From: Pedobacter sp. WC2423
GTDB taxonomy: Bacteria; Bacteroidota; Bacteroidia; Sphingobacteriales; Sphingobacteriaceae
Length of the DNA stretch: 64,000 bases
Reading direction: 5' to 3'
Assembly: GCF_040822065.1 (NCBI RefSeq)
Contig: NZ_CP162005.1
Location: forward strand, 3,162,001-3,226,000
How positions within the stretch are numbered: position 1 is the stretch's first letter; the number at the start of each line of letters is the position of its first letter. The notes under the pieces are model-generated. The model did not search any database and was not told the origin of the DNA. It was given only the letters and a program-made list of their open reading frames with translations. A program made the translations under genes and the position numbers. Of the stretch, positions 26,627-34,927 are shown piece by piece.

Positions 26627-28054
26627 ATGTCTCCATCCGCTTACACGCCTTTACGTACCTTAATCTGGAAAGAATTCAGGTTAGCTTTCCGTGACCAAAT
26701 CATGAGCACGCTGGCTATCATTATTTACACGCTGTTCCTGACCAGCGGGCTATTAACTATTTTTCAGTACCAGAACGATCAGCAAAGCCGCGAGATCTCC
26801 AATAAAAAGTTTCGTCAGCAGTGGGAAGCACAACATCATAATCCACATGAGGCTGCGCATTTTGGCACCTATCTTTTTAAGCCTTTAAATCTTTTAAGTG
26901 CGTTTGATCCCGGCCTTAATGATTATTTCGGAACTACTTACCGGGTAGAAGCTCATATACAACATGAGGTAGATTATAGCAATGCAGAACGTAACGATGC
27001 TTTGATGCGGTTTGGTCAGTTTACCCTGGCTTTGATTATGCAAATGCTGATTCCATTATTGCTGCTGTTTATCAGCTCCTCTGCACTGACTGATGAGAAA
27101 GAGTCTGGTACTTTCAGAATGCTGATGGCGCAAGGGATAAAGCCTTCACAATTGGCATGGGGAAAGGTTTGGTCAAATTATTTACTGGTCGTATTCCTGG
27201 TCATCCCAATTTTTATCGTGCTGTTTTTCGTCATCCTGTGCTCCCCTTCCGGCGCAGCTTTACTGGGCCGGTTTTTAATTATTGTATGCAGCTATCTGCT
27301 TTTTTATTTACTGATCACGTTAGCTGGCGTGATCATATCTGCCCTGAGTGGTACTTCAAGAACAGCCACACTAACTGTTTTAACCCTATGGCTGTTCAGC
27401 AGTATTCTCCTCCCTAAAATAGCAGCTGCTCAGGCAACTGAGTTATATCCTTTAAGCTCACGTGCAGCTTTCAACAATAACGTTAAGCAAGGGTTTCTAA
27501 AGGGGATTAAAGGGGATCTTCCTTACCAGCAAAGAGGGGAAAAACACTATGCGGCTTTATTAAAAAAATATGCGGCGGATAGTACAACCCAGCTTCCGGT
27601 TAATGCCGACGGCCTGATGCTGCAATACCATGAAGATTATCAGAACAAAGTATTTGATTATTACTATACAGCACTGGCAAACACTTTCAACCAGCAGCAA
27701 TCTTTTTTAAATTATGCGGGTTTAGCAGATCCGTTTATTAGCTTGAAGCGGCTTTCAATGGCCATGGCAGGCACAGATTTTGAGCACCATCAAACTTTCT
27801 TTCTTCAGGCAAAAGCATACCGCAATACCCTGATCCGCAAACTGAATCTCGAACTGGCCAGTCATCCTGTAAAACCAAATGAAAGTTACCGGGCAGATCC
27901 ACAGTTTTTCCAGCAGCTTAAGGATTTCCAGTATCAGGCGCCAACTTTATTGCAAACCCTGTATTTACAGCGTCTGGCACTAATTTCACTCTGCTGCTGG
28001 ATAGGCTTGCTTTCTGCCACTTTATACTTCATTACCAAACCTTCATTGCGTTAA
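26627..28054 (+). CDS. ABC-2 type permease, DUF3526-like (first of two)
   Basis: A 475-residue membrane protein. One helix near residues 22-45 is followed by a large extracytoplasmic domain of about 100 residues, then a helix cluster (about 130-270) with the ABC-2 motif SSSALTDEKESGTFRMLMAQGIKPSQLAWGK (cytoplasmic coupling region, ESGTFRMLM core), a second large soluble region and a final helix. This layout is that of the DUF3526/ABC-2 permeases. It is the first gene of the forward operon, only about 14 bp from the predicted transcript start. With its neighbour and the ATPase at 31709 it likely forms an exporter that removes the lanthipeptide from the cell envelope (self-immunity, like LanFEG), or transports another compound. 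Confidence 0.8.
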   Translation: MSPSAYTPLRTLIWKEFRLAFRDQIMSTLAIIIYTLFLTSGLLTIFQYQNDQQSREISNKKFRQQWEAQHHNPHEAAHFGTYLFKPLNLLSAFDPGLNDYFGTTYRVEAHIQHEVDYSNAERNDALMRFGQFTLALIMQMLIPLLLLFISSSALTDEKESGTFRMLMAQGIKPSQLAWGKVWSNYLLVVFLVIPIFIVLFFVILCSPSGAALLGRFLIIVCSYLLFYLLITLAGVIISALSGTSRTATLTVLTLWLFSSILLPKIAAAQATELYPLSSRAAFNNNVKQGFLKGIKGDLPYQQRGEKHYAALLKKYAADSTTQLPVNADGLMLQYHEDYQNKVFDYYYTALANTFNQQQSFLNYAGLADPFISLKRLSMAMAGTDFEHHQTFFLQAKAYRNTLIRKLNLELASHPVKPNESYRADPQFFQQLKDFQYQAPTLLQTLYLQRLALISLCCWIGLLSATLYFITKPSLR

Positions 28055-28056
28055 AT

Positions 28057-29481
28057 ATGCAGTTATTCATTTTAATTTCCCGTTTCGAATGGCGGCAATT
28101 CTTACGTCAGCCGGTTCAATTACTCTTGCTGCTATTTTTCCTGCTGATGAGTTTATACAGCCTGTACAATGGGCAAAGTTTTGTAACCAGACAATTAACC
28201 GGACTGGATACCCTGACAAACAATCAGCAGTCGCATCGCCAGGAGCTGATCAGCAGATTTTATACGGATACTGCTACTGTCAAAGGAAAAATGCTGGCTG
28301 AGCAGGCAGGTTTGCCACAAGTTGTAGAATTTAAAGCACCGCCCGCAGCAACAAACCCACCTCATGGACTGGCTGTAATGGCTATTGGCCAGCGCGATTT
28401 ACTGCCATATTTTGATATTGTAAGTAGTAAACGTGATATTTTAACTCCACCCAATGCAGAAATCGCCAATCCGGAGAAACTCGCTTCGGGTAATTTCGAT
28501 TTCTCATTTGTGCTGATTTATTTGTTTCCACTCTTGATTATTATCCTGAGTTACGATCTCTTTTCCAGAGAAGCCGAGCAACAAACTGACCGTTTGCTCG
28601 CTGTACAAAGTGGTGAAATAAAGCGTATCCTGGGGTATAAAATTCTTTTTCGCCTGCTGTTCATCTGCCTGCTGACCAATATACTCAGCTTGATTGGATT
28701 ATTGATCCGCCCAGCCTCTGCTGCCCTGCATCTGCCTGATGTTCTTTTATGGTTTCTGGTGACCAATACCTATCTGCTATTTTGGTTTGCGGTCTGCTGG
28801 CTGGTTATTATGCTGCGCAAATCCTCACAGCTTAATGCTTTAATTTTACTGGGCACCTGGTTACTGCTGACTCTAATCTTACCAGCGGTAACCAACAAAT
28901 CAGCCGCGCTTAAATATCCTATGCCACTGCGCACTGAACTCGTATCCCATCAGCGGGAAACGATGACGCATACCTGGGAAATGCCGGTCCCGCAGTTATT
29001 AAAAGAGTTTTATCAGAATAACCCGCAATACCTTAAGCTAAAAACTGCTGGCGACACGGCTATTTATGGGAATAAAAGATTCGTAGCCTATTATGACCTG
29101 CTGGGCAGACGGATGAACAAAAATGTTCAGGAATATAATGCTGCTGCTGCAAAACACAATGCCTGGTTAAGTCAAATGGCCTGGTTTAATCCGGTAGCTC
29201 AAATGCAGGCATTGCTGAATGCGACTGCACAGACCGGGCTCAGTGACTATCTGTATTATCAAAACCAGACTGGCATCTTTCAGAATCAATGGGTAAAACT
29301 GATGAACAGCTACCTGTTGTCTAATAAAAAATTAAGCCTGGCTGAAGTCCGCCAACTGCCTGTATTTCGGCCTGCAGCAGATCAAACCAGAACAAACCGG
29401 ATTCTAGTCAATATCCTGTCTATCTGGCTGGCCATTTTACTGATCCTGCTGATTGCCCGTCAAAAAAACAAATCCAAATAA
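28057..29481 (+). CDS. ABC-2 type permease, DUF3526-like (second of two)
   Basis: A 474-residue protein with the same plan as the previous one: a helix near residues 18-40, a periplasmic domain, a helix cluster with LSYDLFSREAEQQTDRLLAV as the ABC-2 coupling region, a second soluble domain containing WFNPVAQMQALLNATAQT, and a last helix near residue 455. Both permeases begin with an Arg/Glu-rich amphipathic start (WKEFRLAFRDQ and FEWRQFLRQP), typical of this family. The 2-bp gap to the preceding gene shows translational coupling, and the pair probably forms a heterodimer with the ATPase encoded after the TonB receptor. Confidence 0.8.
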   Translation: MQLFILISRFEWRQFLRQPVQLLLLLFFLLMSLYSLYNGQSFVTRQLTGLDTLTNNQQSHRQELISRFYTDTATVKGKMLAEQAGLPQVVEFKAPPAATNPPHGLAVMAIGQRDLLPYFDIVSSKRDILTPPNAEIANPEKLASGNFDFSFVLIYLFPLLIIILSYDLFSREAEQQTDRLLAVQSGEIKRILGYKILFRLLFICLLTNILSLIGLLIRPASAALHLPDVLLWFLVTNTYLLFWFAVCWLVIMLRKSSQLNALILLGTWLLLTLILPAVTNKSAALKYPMPLRTELVSHQRETMTHTWEMPVPQLLKEFYQNNPQYLKLKTAGDTAIYGNKRFVAYYDLLGRRMNKNVQEYNAAAAKHNAWLSQMAWFNPVAQMQALLNATAQTGLSDYLYYQNQTGIFQNQWVKLMNSYLLSNKKLSLAEVRQLPVFRPAADQTRTNRILVNILSIWLAILLILLIARQKNKSK

Positions 29482-29509
29482 TTAACAACTCCATTAATTG
29501 CCACACCAA

Positions 29510-31696
29510 ATGAAAAAAACCTTTTACTTACTTATGCTCAGTTTGAGCGCTCTCCCCAATTTTCTTCATGCCCAGCAACCTAAAAAGTTAACCGATACCA
29601 CGAGTCAGATCAATAAACTCAATCAGATCAATGTAACCCGTAAAAAGAAGGTCAGGATTAAAACTGATACCCTTTCCAATAGCTTAAAGCTGCAACAGCC
29701 ATTAATTCAGATCCCCCAGAATATCATCAGCGTATCGACCGGCTTATTACAACAACAAGGCGCATTGGAACTCAAAGATGCTGCACGTAATGCCAGCGGT
29801 GTTTATTTTGGTTATAACAGCACTCCATTTGATAACTCTGCCGTTGCACAGATTCGTGGTTTCGCCGCTTATACGACCTTAAATGGAATGTCACGCCGTT
29901 TTAGTTATGGTGCTTCTATTGACGATGAAGCGCTGATAGAGAACGTAGAATTTGTTAAAGGCCCGGCGGGCTTTTTAAATTCTGTGGGGGATCCGGGCGG
30001 ATCAATTAATATCCTCACTAAAACCCCCGGGCATAAAATGTTCAATATCGTACAAACAGCTGGAAGTTTCAATTTATACCGGATAACTGCGGATATTGGT
30101 TCTGAAGTTCAGAAGAAAGGATTCTCTTATCGTTTCAATACGGCTTATCAGCATAAGGATTCTTACCTGAATGATATCAGCACGAATAAATACGTGGTTG
30201 CCCCGGTATTACAATATAACTTTAGCCCGGATACTTATGTACTGGCAGAATATGATTTTATAAGAGGGGAAATACAAAATGGTTCTGCCATTGTCAAAGT
30301 ACGCAGTGAACAAGACATCTTGAAAGGCCCGATCAGTACAAATTACAGTTCAGAACGGGCTTTACCTGCAAGTTATACACAAAATGAAACCGCAAGATTC
30401 TATGCAGTACATAAATTCAATGACAACTGGCAGGTTACTTCCCAATCTTCTTATTTATCATCTCCTTATAAAAACTGGAATATGACCTCCAAAGGAAGTA
30501 TGGTGAATTTTGATGCAAATGGGAATACAAAACGCAGGGCCAGCCTATCCATGGGTGCGGGAAAAACCTTCTCCAGTCAGTTATTTGCAAATGGACAGCT
30601 CAAAACAGGAGGTATTAAACATCAATTATTATTTGGTGCAGATTATACCAATAGCAGGGATTCCTTATCATTGAATAACGGAAAGATAGAATCAGATTAT
30701 AACAAATCCGGAACGGTAAATACAGCCAGACCAGAAACAGTAAAACTAACTACGAGGATCAACAGGACGAACAACAACACTTTTATAAAATCTGCCTTTA
30801 TCTATGACAATATCCAATTGCAGGAAAAGCTTTTACTAACTCTTGGTGCAAGGTATACCTGGTATACGAATGAAAAAGAGACCACGAATGCTAAAGGTGT
30901 TGTCAAAACCAATAATTACAACCAGAAAGCACTTTCTCCACGTGCCGCATTAACCTACCTGGTTAATCCAGCCACCTCAATTTTCTTCTTATACGACCAG
31001 TCTTTTGTGCCTCAGAGTTACCAGAGAGCTATTGTTGATCCTCTTACAAAAGAAGTAACCGGAACGGCAGCTATTGATCCTCAAAAAGGGAAAGACATGG
31101 AATTGGGTATCAAAAGAAACTGGTTCAATTCTCATTTATACACGACTATAAATGGATTTCACACGTTAAAATCAAATGTACCGGTAACGGACCTGATCAA
31201 TGCCGGATTCGTTACCCCGGCCGGCCAGGTAACCAGTAATGGAATTGAAGTGGATGTGATTGGAAATATCACCGATCAGCTTTCCATTTCCACCAACTAT
31301 ACCTATGTAAAGGCTACCATTACTAAAGATGAGGATCCGGAATTAGTAGGTAAAGAACTTCCGCAAACCCCGCAACAGATCTTTAATACCTGGATACAGT
31401 ATAGTTTTCCACTGAAAAACAAAGCGAGTCTGAACCTGAGCTTAGGCCAGACCACCATGATCAAACGCAGTACCTCAGAGAAAAATCAATATATCCCAGA
31501 CTTCACCAAATATGATGCAGGTTTGAGTTATGTACAGGATAAATATTTCTTTCGGTTAATTGCGGATAACCTGACTGGTAAACGTTATATGTCATCCGGC
31601 GATTTGATTACAGGTTATCCCTATGATGGCCGTAATTTCTATTATATCGATGGTGATCCGTTTACTGTAAAAGTATCTTTAGGAATTAAGTTTTAA
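29510..31696 (+). CDS. TonB-dependent siderophore-type outer-membrane receptor
   Basis: About 728 residues. I chose the ATG at 29510 (MKKTFYLLMLSLSALPNF) because it opens the signal peptide, which ends LHAQQ. There is no carboxypeptidase-like N-domain. The plug is of the ferrisiderophore type (FhuA/FecA-like): IPQNIISVSTGLLQQQGA, DAARNASGVYFGY, IRGF, and VEFVKGPAGFLNSVGDPGGS with NILTKTP. The barrel ends DPFTVKVSLGIKF, an ideal terminal strand. Receptors of this class import metal chelates with TonB energy. Here it is embedded between an exporter permease pair and its ATPase in the lanthipeptide locus, so it may recognise the peptide, its metal complex, or act in outer-membrane passage or immunity; none of this is shown by sequence alone. 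Confidence 0.88.
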   Translation: MKKTFYLLMLSLSALPNFLHAQQPKKLTDTTSQINKLNQINVTRKKKVRIKTDTLSNSLKLQQPLIQIPQNIISVSTGLLQQQGALELKDAARNASGVYFGYNSTPFDNSAVAQIRGFAAYTTLNGMSRRFSYGASIDDEALIENVEFVKGPAGFLNSVGDPGGSINILTKTPGHKMFNIVQTAGSFNLYRITADIGSEVQKKGFSYRFNTAYQHKDSYLNDISTNKYVVAPVLQYNFSPDTYVLAEYDFIRGEIQNGSAIVKVRSEQDILKGPISTNYSSERALPASYTQNETARFYAVHKFNDNWQVTSQSSYLSSPYKNWNMTSKGSMVNFDANGNTKRRASLSMGAGKTFSSQLFANGQLKTGGIKHQLLFGADYTNSRDSLSLNNGKIESDYNKSGTVNTARPETVKLTTRINRTNNNTFIKSAFIYDNIQLQEKLLLTLGARYTWYTNEKETTNAKGVVKTNNYNQKALSPRAALTYLVNPATSIFFLYDQSFVPQSYQRAIVDPLTKEVTGTAAIDPQKGKDMELGIKRNWFNSHLYTTINGFHTLKSNVPVTDLINAGFVTPAGQVTSNGIEVDVIGNITDQLSISTNYTYVKATITKDEDPELVGKELPQTPQQIFNTWIQYSFPLKNKASLNLSLGQTTMIKRSTSEKNQYIPDFTKYDAGLSYVQDKYFFRLIADNLTGKRYMSSGDLITGYPYDGRNFYYIDGDPFTVKVSLGIKF

Positions 31697-31708
31697 ACCA
31701 TAAAAAGC

Positions 31709-32404
31709 ATGTTACAAGCCATAGAACTGACTAAAAAATACGGGGACCATACAGCACTTAATGCGCTGAACCTGAATGTTGAACCGGGAGAAGTGTTTTG
31801 TTTATTAGGCCAGAATGGAGCTGGTAAAACCACGACAATTAATTTGTTCCTGGGTTTTACAGGAGCTTCTTCGGGAAAAGCACTGGTCAACGGGATTCTG
31901 GTTAGCCCGGATCAGCCGGATACCAAGAAATTCCTGGCCTATATTCCGGAAATTGTCATGTTATATGCAAACCTGACCAGTTTAGAAAACCTTGACTTTT
32001 TTAGCCGTATTGCCGGATTCAATTACAAAAAGGAAGAACTCGAAAAGTATTTGTTACAGGCAGGTTTACAACCGGAAGCGTTTCACAAAAGGGTTGGAAA
32101 TTACAGCAAGGGTATGCGCCAGAAAGTAGGGATTGCTATTGCTGTGGCCAAAAATGCAGAAGTCATTTTAATGGATGAGCCCACTAGCGGACTTGATCCA
32201 AAAGCAACACACGAATTCAGTGAAATTGTCAAACAGCTTTCTAAGGATGGAAGAACTATTTTTATGGCTACACACGATATTTTTAATGCCGTAAATGTGG
32301 GTACAAGAATCGGGATTATGCGCCAGGGATCACTCATCCATACGCTGAATGCAAAGGACATTTCTGCCAGCGATTTACAACAGTTATACCTGGAAACGAT
32401 CTGA
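31709..32404 (+). CDS. ABC transporter ATP-binding protein
   Basis: A 231-residue cytoplasmic ATPase with Walker A GQNGAGKTTT, signature YSKGMRQKVG, Walker B VILMDEPTSGLDP and the H-loop ATHD. It belongs to the CcmA/drug-exporter branch that pairs with ABC-2 permeases. It has no permease domain of its own and lies 12 bp after the TonB receptor in the same operon as two ABC-2 permeases, so the three should form one exporter. Last gene of the lanthipeptide forward operon. Confidence 0.92.
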   Translation: MLQAIELTKKYGDHTALNALNLNVEPGEVFCLLGQNGAGKTTTINLFLGFTGASSGKALVNGILVSPDQPDTKKFLAYIPEIVMLYANLTSLENLDFFSRIAGFNYKKEELEKYLLQAGLQPEAFHKRVGNYSKGMRQKVGIAIAVAKNAEVILMDEPTSGLDPKATHEFSEIVKQLSKDGRTIFMATHDIFNAVNVGTRIGIMRQGSLIHTLNAKDISASDLQQLYLETI

Positions 32405-32417
32405 GCTGCTCAGCCAG

Positions 32418-32447
32418 GCAGGAGAATTAAACCTCCTGCTCAGCTTT
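32418..32447. terminator. Hairpin between the ABC ATPase and the MFS gene
   Basis: GCAGGAG (32418-32424) pairs with CTCCTGC (32433-32439), followed by a short T-run (CAGCTTTT). It overlaps the 3' end of the convergent MFS gene. It is weaker than the other terminators listed. Confidence 0.45.
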
Positions 32448-33662
32448 TAATTTTTGAGCTTCATCCTTGCGTAAAAAGCAGAATAGAGAAAATCCGATAA
32501 TCAGGGTGATAATCCCCTGGGCCATGACGGTATCCGGCGTACCGATCCATTGGGACAGTGTTCCGATCAATAAACCACCCAGGGGCTGCATTCCGAAAAA
32601 AGCCATCGCATAAAAGCTGATTACTCTTCCGCGCATCGCCGGATCTACGGTTGTTTGAATTAAAGTATTACTAATGGTAATCTGTGACATCATTCCAAAA
32701 CCGGATATCGTTGCAAAAACCAAAGCAATGGGATAATAGGTTGTATGTGAAAATAAGACCAGCCCAGCTCCGAATATAAGCGTGTTGGTTGCCAGAATCT
32801 TTCTCAGGTTTCTGCCGGGTTTTAAAGAGGCGAGAAAAATGGCGCCACAAAATGCACCCAGCCCGATTACACTGTCAATCACACCGAAGGTAGAGGCCGT
32901 TCCTTTAAAAATATCTTTCGCATAAACAGGAATCAGCGTACTAAAGGGTAAAACAAGCAGACTGATCAGCGCCAGCATAATCAGCACAAATGCAATAGAA
33001 GGTGTTTGTTTAATATATTGGAACCCTTCTTTAAGTTCTCCAAACACATTTTTAGTTCTGGGCTTTTCTAAGTATCTGGGAAGTTTCATCAGCAGCAGAG
33101 AACCGATTACTGCAATAAAGCTCACAGCGTTCAAACCGAAACAAATGTCCTCTCCAAACTTCTCCAGCGCTATTCCGGCAATACCCGGACCGATGAGCCT
33201 GGACAGGTTCACCATGGAAGAATTTAAAGCGAGTGCATTAGGCAAATCGGCTTTATCATCGACCATCTCATAAACTAAAGATTGCCTTGCCGGTACATCA
33301 AAGGCATTGATCAGCCCGAGTAAAGCACTTAACGCAATAATTTCCCAAACCGAATAGTGTCTGAAAAAGATCAGTAAAGTTAATAGAATTGCCTGCCCCA
33401 TTGAAGCAAACTGGGTAATTAACAAGAGCTTATACCGGTTATACCGATCGGATGCAACTCCGCCAAGAAACGAAAAGATAAAAGAAGGAAACATACTTGC
33501 GAACAGTGTGAGTCCGAGCATGAATTTAGAATGCGTTTCTGAATACACTACCCAGCTCACCGCAGTTTTCTGCATCCAGGTTCCAATCAGTGAAATAGAC
33601 TGACCACTGAAATACAGCCTGTAATTACGGCTTTTAAAGGCATTAAATGTACTGATGTGCAT
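32427..33662 (-). CDS. Major facilitator superfamily transporter (MFS_3, exporter type)
   Basis: A 411-residue inner-membrane protein with about 11-12 helices. The start (FNAFKSRNYRLYFSGQSISLIGTWMQKTAVSWVVY), SFLGGVASDRYNR and the DVPARQSLVYEMV segment are characteristic of the MFS_3 group (PF05977), which includes the enterobactin exporter EntS. It probably expels a small molecule. It is followed after 1 bp by the glutaminyl-cyclotransferase gene on its 5' side (same strand, upstream), so the two can be co-transcribed. It lies next to the lanthipeptide locus, but converges on it and shares no operator, so I do not assign it to the cluster. Confidence 0.87.
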   Translation of the reverse strand: MHISTFNAFKSRNYRLYFSGQSISLIGTWMQKTAVSWVVYSETHSKFMLGLTLFASMFPSFIFSFLGGVASDRYNRYKLLLITQFASMGQAILLTLLIFFRHYSVWEIIALSALLGLINAFDVPARQSLVYEMVDDKADLPNALALNSSMVNLSRLIGPGIAGIALEKFGEDICFGLNAVSFIAVIGSLLLMKLPRYLEKPRTKNVFGELKEGFQYIKQTPSIAFVLIMLALISLLVLPFSTLIPVYAKDIFKGTASTFGVIDSVIGLGAFCGAIFLASLKPGRNLRKILATNTLIFGAGLVLFSHTTYYPIALVFATISGFGMMSQITISNTLIQTTVDPAMRGRVISFYAMAFFGMQPLGGLLIGTLSQWIGTPDTVMAQGIITLIIGFSLFCFLRKDEAQKLKAEQEV

Positions 33663-33663
33663 G

Positions 33664-34491
33664 TTAGTCTAAACGCAGTTTGAAAATTAGCGGCCAGTTT
33701 TTACCAGTTACATACAATAATTGATGCGTTTTATCCCAGGCAATACCATTCAGCACACTATCCTCAGATTTCGGGGTATAATCTGGTGCATAATTTGACA
33801 ACAGTCCGAAGCAATCAATAGTTCCAGCCACCTTTCCGGTAGACACATCCACTTTCAATATTTTTGTCGTCTGCCATTGATTAATGTAAAGGAATCCATC
33901 CACATATTCCAGTTCATTCAGCTGATCTACGGTACCTAAATTATCTGTGACTTGTATTTGCCCGATAACAGCAAAGCTTTTTGGATCAAGTTTATAAATA
34001 ATAGAACTCCCCACACTCACGTAAAGATTTTTACCATCATTAGTCATTCCCCAGCCTTCCTGCGGCCACTTGAAGGTCCCGGTTGGTTTGGTCAGGTCTT
34101 TCAGGTCATAGACATACGCGACATGGTTTTGATAAGTCAGCTGAAAAAGCTGATTGCCCAATATGGAGATTCCTTCGCCATAAATACTTTTGTCTTTCAG
34201 AGGGAATTTTTTCTCCAGCTTGCCAGCACTCGTATCAGATACCGAGACAAATGAATTCTCATAGGTTCCGGTTCCTTCATAGATTTTTCCACCATGGAGT
34301 TCAAACCCCTCGGTGTAGGCAGCAGTATCATGTGGTAAGGTGCCCACAACTTTATAGGTGAGCTTTTCAGGAGCCTGCGTGGAAGTTGAGTCTGCTGCTG
34401 TAGCTGTTGTTTTTGTTTCCTTATTTTTATTTTGACAGGAAGCAACGGTCATAGCCAGCCCAAGAGCCAGCACTTTATATTTGTTATACAT
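33664..34491 (-). CDS. Glutaminyl-peptide cyclotransferase, secreted lipoprotein
   Basis: A 275-residue protein with a lipoprotein signal: MYNKYKVLALGLAMTVASCQ, lipobox Cys19, then a low-complexity Lys/Thr linker. The rest is a beta-propeller of the Glu_cyclase_2 family (PF05096): YTEGFELHGGKIYEGTG, YGEGISILGNQLFQLTY, GWGMTNDGKNLYVS, NQLEYVDGFLYINQW and NGIAWDKTHQLLYVTGKNWPLIF are its repeated blades. The family forms N-terminal pyroglutamate on exported peptides or proteins. It would act in the periplasm or on the outer membrane. Confidence 0.9.
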   Translation of the reverse strand: MYNKYKVLALGLAMTVASCQNKNKETKTTATAADSTSTQAPEKLTYKVVGTLPHDTAAYTEGFELHGGKIYEGTGTYENSFVSVSDTSAGKLEKKFPLKDKSIYGEGISILGNQLFQLTYQNHVAYVYDLKDLTKPTGTFKWPQEGWGMTNDGKNLYVSVGSSIIYKLDPKSFAVIGQIQVTDNLGTVDQLNELEYVDGFLYINQWQTTKILKVDVSTGKVAGTIDCFGLLSNYAPDYTPKSEDSVLNGIAWDKTHQLLYVTGKNWPLIFKLRLD

Positions 34492-34547
34492 GGAATTGTT
34501 TGTTTCTACGGTTTGAAATCCGCAGGAAATATATAAATATTCTTAAC

Positions 34548-34577
34548 AATAAAAGGCCGCCTTTTTAGAGGCAGCCT
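34548..34577 (-). terminator. Terminator of the small acidic-protein gene
   Basis: AGGCCGCCT (34554-34562) pairs with AGGCAGCCT (34569-34577), 8 of 9 bases. On the reverse strand the stem is followed by TTTTATTG. Confidence 0.75.
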
Positions 34578-34600
34578 GATTTTATGAAGGTAAAAAAACC

Positions 34601-34825
34601 TTATTCTTCTTCTTTTTTTGGAGCAAATCCCCGATCTGCATCTAAAGTATAGGAAGCTTCTGAAGATTTATCCGCTTGTTTTAAATTGTCAATTTCGGCA
34701 GCTAATCTATCTGCTTCTGAAGCAGGAATAGCATCTATTCCGTCCGATTGCACATCTTGCTGACTCAATTGGTCATCTTCCTCTTCTTCGTTGTTAAACG
34801 GTGTATTATTTTCTGTGATAATCAT
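34601..34825 (-). CDS. Small acidic protein of unknown function
   Basis: A 74-residue protein with no family I recognise. It is highly charged: an acidic run NNEEEEDDQLSQQD near residues 11-24, a helix-forming DRLAAEIDNLKQAD segment, and a Lys/Glu-rich end. No signal peptide, Cys or membrane segment. A terminator right after the stop and normal codon use support a real gene. Proteins like this are common short Sphingobacteriaceae conserved hypotheticals, but I cannot name one. Confidence 0.6.
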   Translation of the reverse strand: MIITENNTPFNNEEEEDDQLSQQDVQSDGIDAIPASEADRLAAEIDNLKQADKSSEASYTLDADRGFAPKKEEE

Positions 34826-34927
34826 ATGTCCTGGTTTTAGTGATAAAACAAAATAGTGATCAGCTTGTTTCAGTTCAGCACATTTTATAAGTAAAATTAT
34901 TGTGAGCTGACTGAAGCTACGGGCTGC

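Noticed and set aside
32427..33662. EntS-like MFS exporter as part of the lanthipeptide cluster
   Set aside because: It converges on the cluster, is joined to the glutaminyl cyclase gene and has no shared operator.
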